A stretch of 64,000 bases of DNA, taken from Brucella pituitosa. Lineage in GTDB: Bacteria; Pseudomonadota; Alphaproteobacteria; Rhizobiales; Rhizobiaceae. This document shows, piece by piece, positions 63,730 to 64,000 of the stretch. Made by a program: the position numbers and the translations under genes. Every line of letters starts with the position of its first letter. Position 1 is the stretch's first letter. The DNA is taken from NCBI RefSeq assembly GCF_003049685.1, contig NZ_PYSY02000007.1, positions 1-64,000 on the forward strand. The letters run 5' to 3'. A model generated the notes under the pieces. It saw only the letters and a list, made by a program, of their open reading frames with translations, was not told where the DNA came from and ran no database searches.

Positions 63730-64000
63730 CGGCGTCCCAGGCTCTGGTCGCGATCTGGCTTCTTGCTCGCCTGGAAGACTTCTCGGCGAAATGGCCGAAT
63801 GTCGACGTTCGGCTGGACGTTTCTGATCGAGTGATCGATCTGGCTCAGGGTGAGGCGGACATCGGCATCCAATATGGGTTGGGCGACTGGAAGGGAGTAA
63901 AGTCCAAGTACCTCATGGGCGAGGAAATCATTGCTGTCTGCCACAACAGGCTACTGCGCGAGGGGAGGGAGGTGACCGCAGGCTGGATCGCGGAACAGAC
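63726..64000 (+). pseudogene. LysR-family regulator, effector-domain fragment running off the window
   Basis: The frame VTASQALVAIWLLARLEDFS, AKWPNVDVRLDVSDRVIDLA, QGEADIGIQYGLGDWKGVKS matches the effector-binding domain of GcvA-type LysR regulators from about residue 95. The N-terminal helix-turn-helix is absent and no sequence for it precedes, so this is a 5'-truncated gene. The frame is open at the window end. Confidence 0.75.

Overview
The window looks like an accessory region (plasmid or genomic island) of an alphaproteobacterium of the order Hyphomicrobiales. A Brucella/Ochrobactrum-type host fits best: the autotransporter, the PhnA-like and YsnF/AvaK envelope-stress cluster, the BapA/Lap-type type I secretion operon and the IS6-family elements all suggest it. 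This is a family-resemblance inference; no rRNA, tRNA, replication or conjugation gene is present to fix it.

Layout. 1-3.3 kb: degraded IS66 transposases abut a decayed UdgX-type uracil-DNA glycosylase fusion gene. 3.3-7.7 kb: oxidative-stress block (FAD/NAD(P)-binding protein, large catalase KatE, YciF-like ferritin-fold protein). 8.1-8.9 kb: IS6-type element, first copy. 8.9-26 kb: a large heat/oxidative stress island resembling the transmissible locus of stress tolerance (tLST/LHR). It has two blocks. Block 1 is GC-rich: psiE and three small heat-shock proteins on the minus strand, divergent from marR-ftsH-clpK-(HPF/sigma fusion)-hdeD-two small genes-an NDUFS4-like gene. Block 2 is an hsp20 tail, yfdX1, yfdX2, a ClpP-fold protease remnant, a thioredoxin and a Kef-type antiporter. 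IS3, IS5, IS21 and ISL3 elements or relics lie between and after the blocks. 26-28.9 kb: IS relics, a broken quinone oxidoreductase and an IS6 element of a second type. 28.9-39 kb: a 1613-residue secreted adhesin truncated at its N terminus by that IS, with an intact ABC-HlyD-BamE-like-TolC export operon. 39.0-39.8 kb: second copy of the first IS6 type. 39.9-46 kb: envelope and stress genes (L,D-transpeptidase, PhnA-like, two YsnF/AvaK proteins, response regulator, small stress proteins, broken Nramp transporter). 46.4-53.4 kb: a CheB-CheR-hybrid histidine kinase signalling operon and an AraC regulator. 53.8-56.2 kb: a MOSC gene facing a paralogue of the first FAD protein. 56.4-58.4 kb: second copy of the second IS6 type followed by phage lysis genes. 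58.4-64 kb: autotransporter, Tn3 transposase remnant, a fragment of a repetitive surface protein and a LysR fragment.

How it works together. The core theme is protein and envelope quality control under heat and oxidant stress: small chaperones hold unfolded protein, ClpK and FtsH disaggregate or degrade it, YfdX, HdeD, PsiE, thioredoxin and Kef protect periplasm, membrane and redox state, and KatE removes peroxide. The most unusual gene is at 16411-17583. It appears to join a ribosome-hibernation (HPF/RaiA-like) domain to sigma-70-like regions 2 and 4 inside the chaperone operon.

Quality and decay. Many genes carry a single-base indel, usually in a homopolymer, including all four IS6 copies. 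Six or so others carry a single in-frame stop that one C:G to T:A transition explains. The window is therefore either a decaying mobile region, an incompletely polished sequence, or both.
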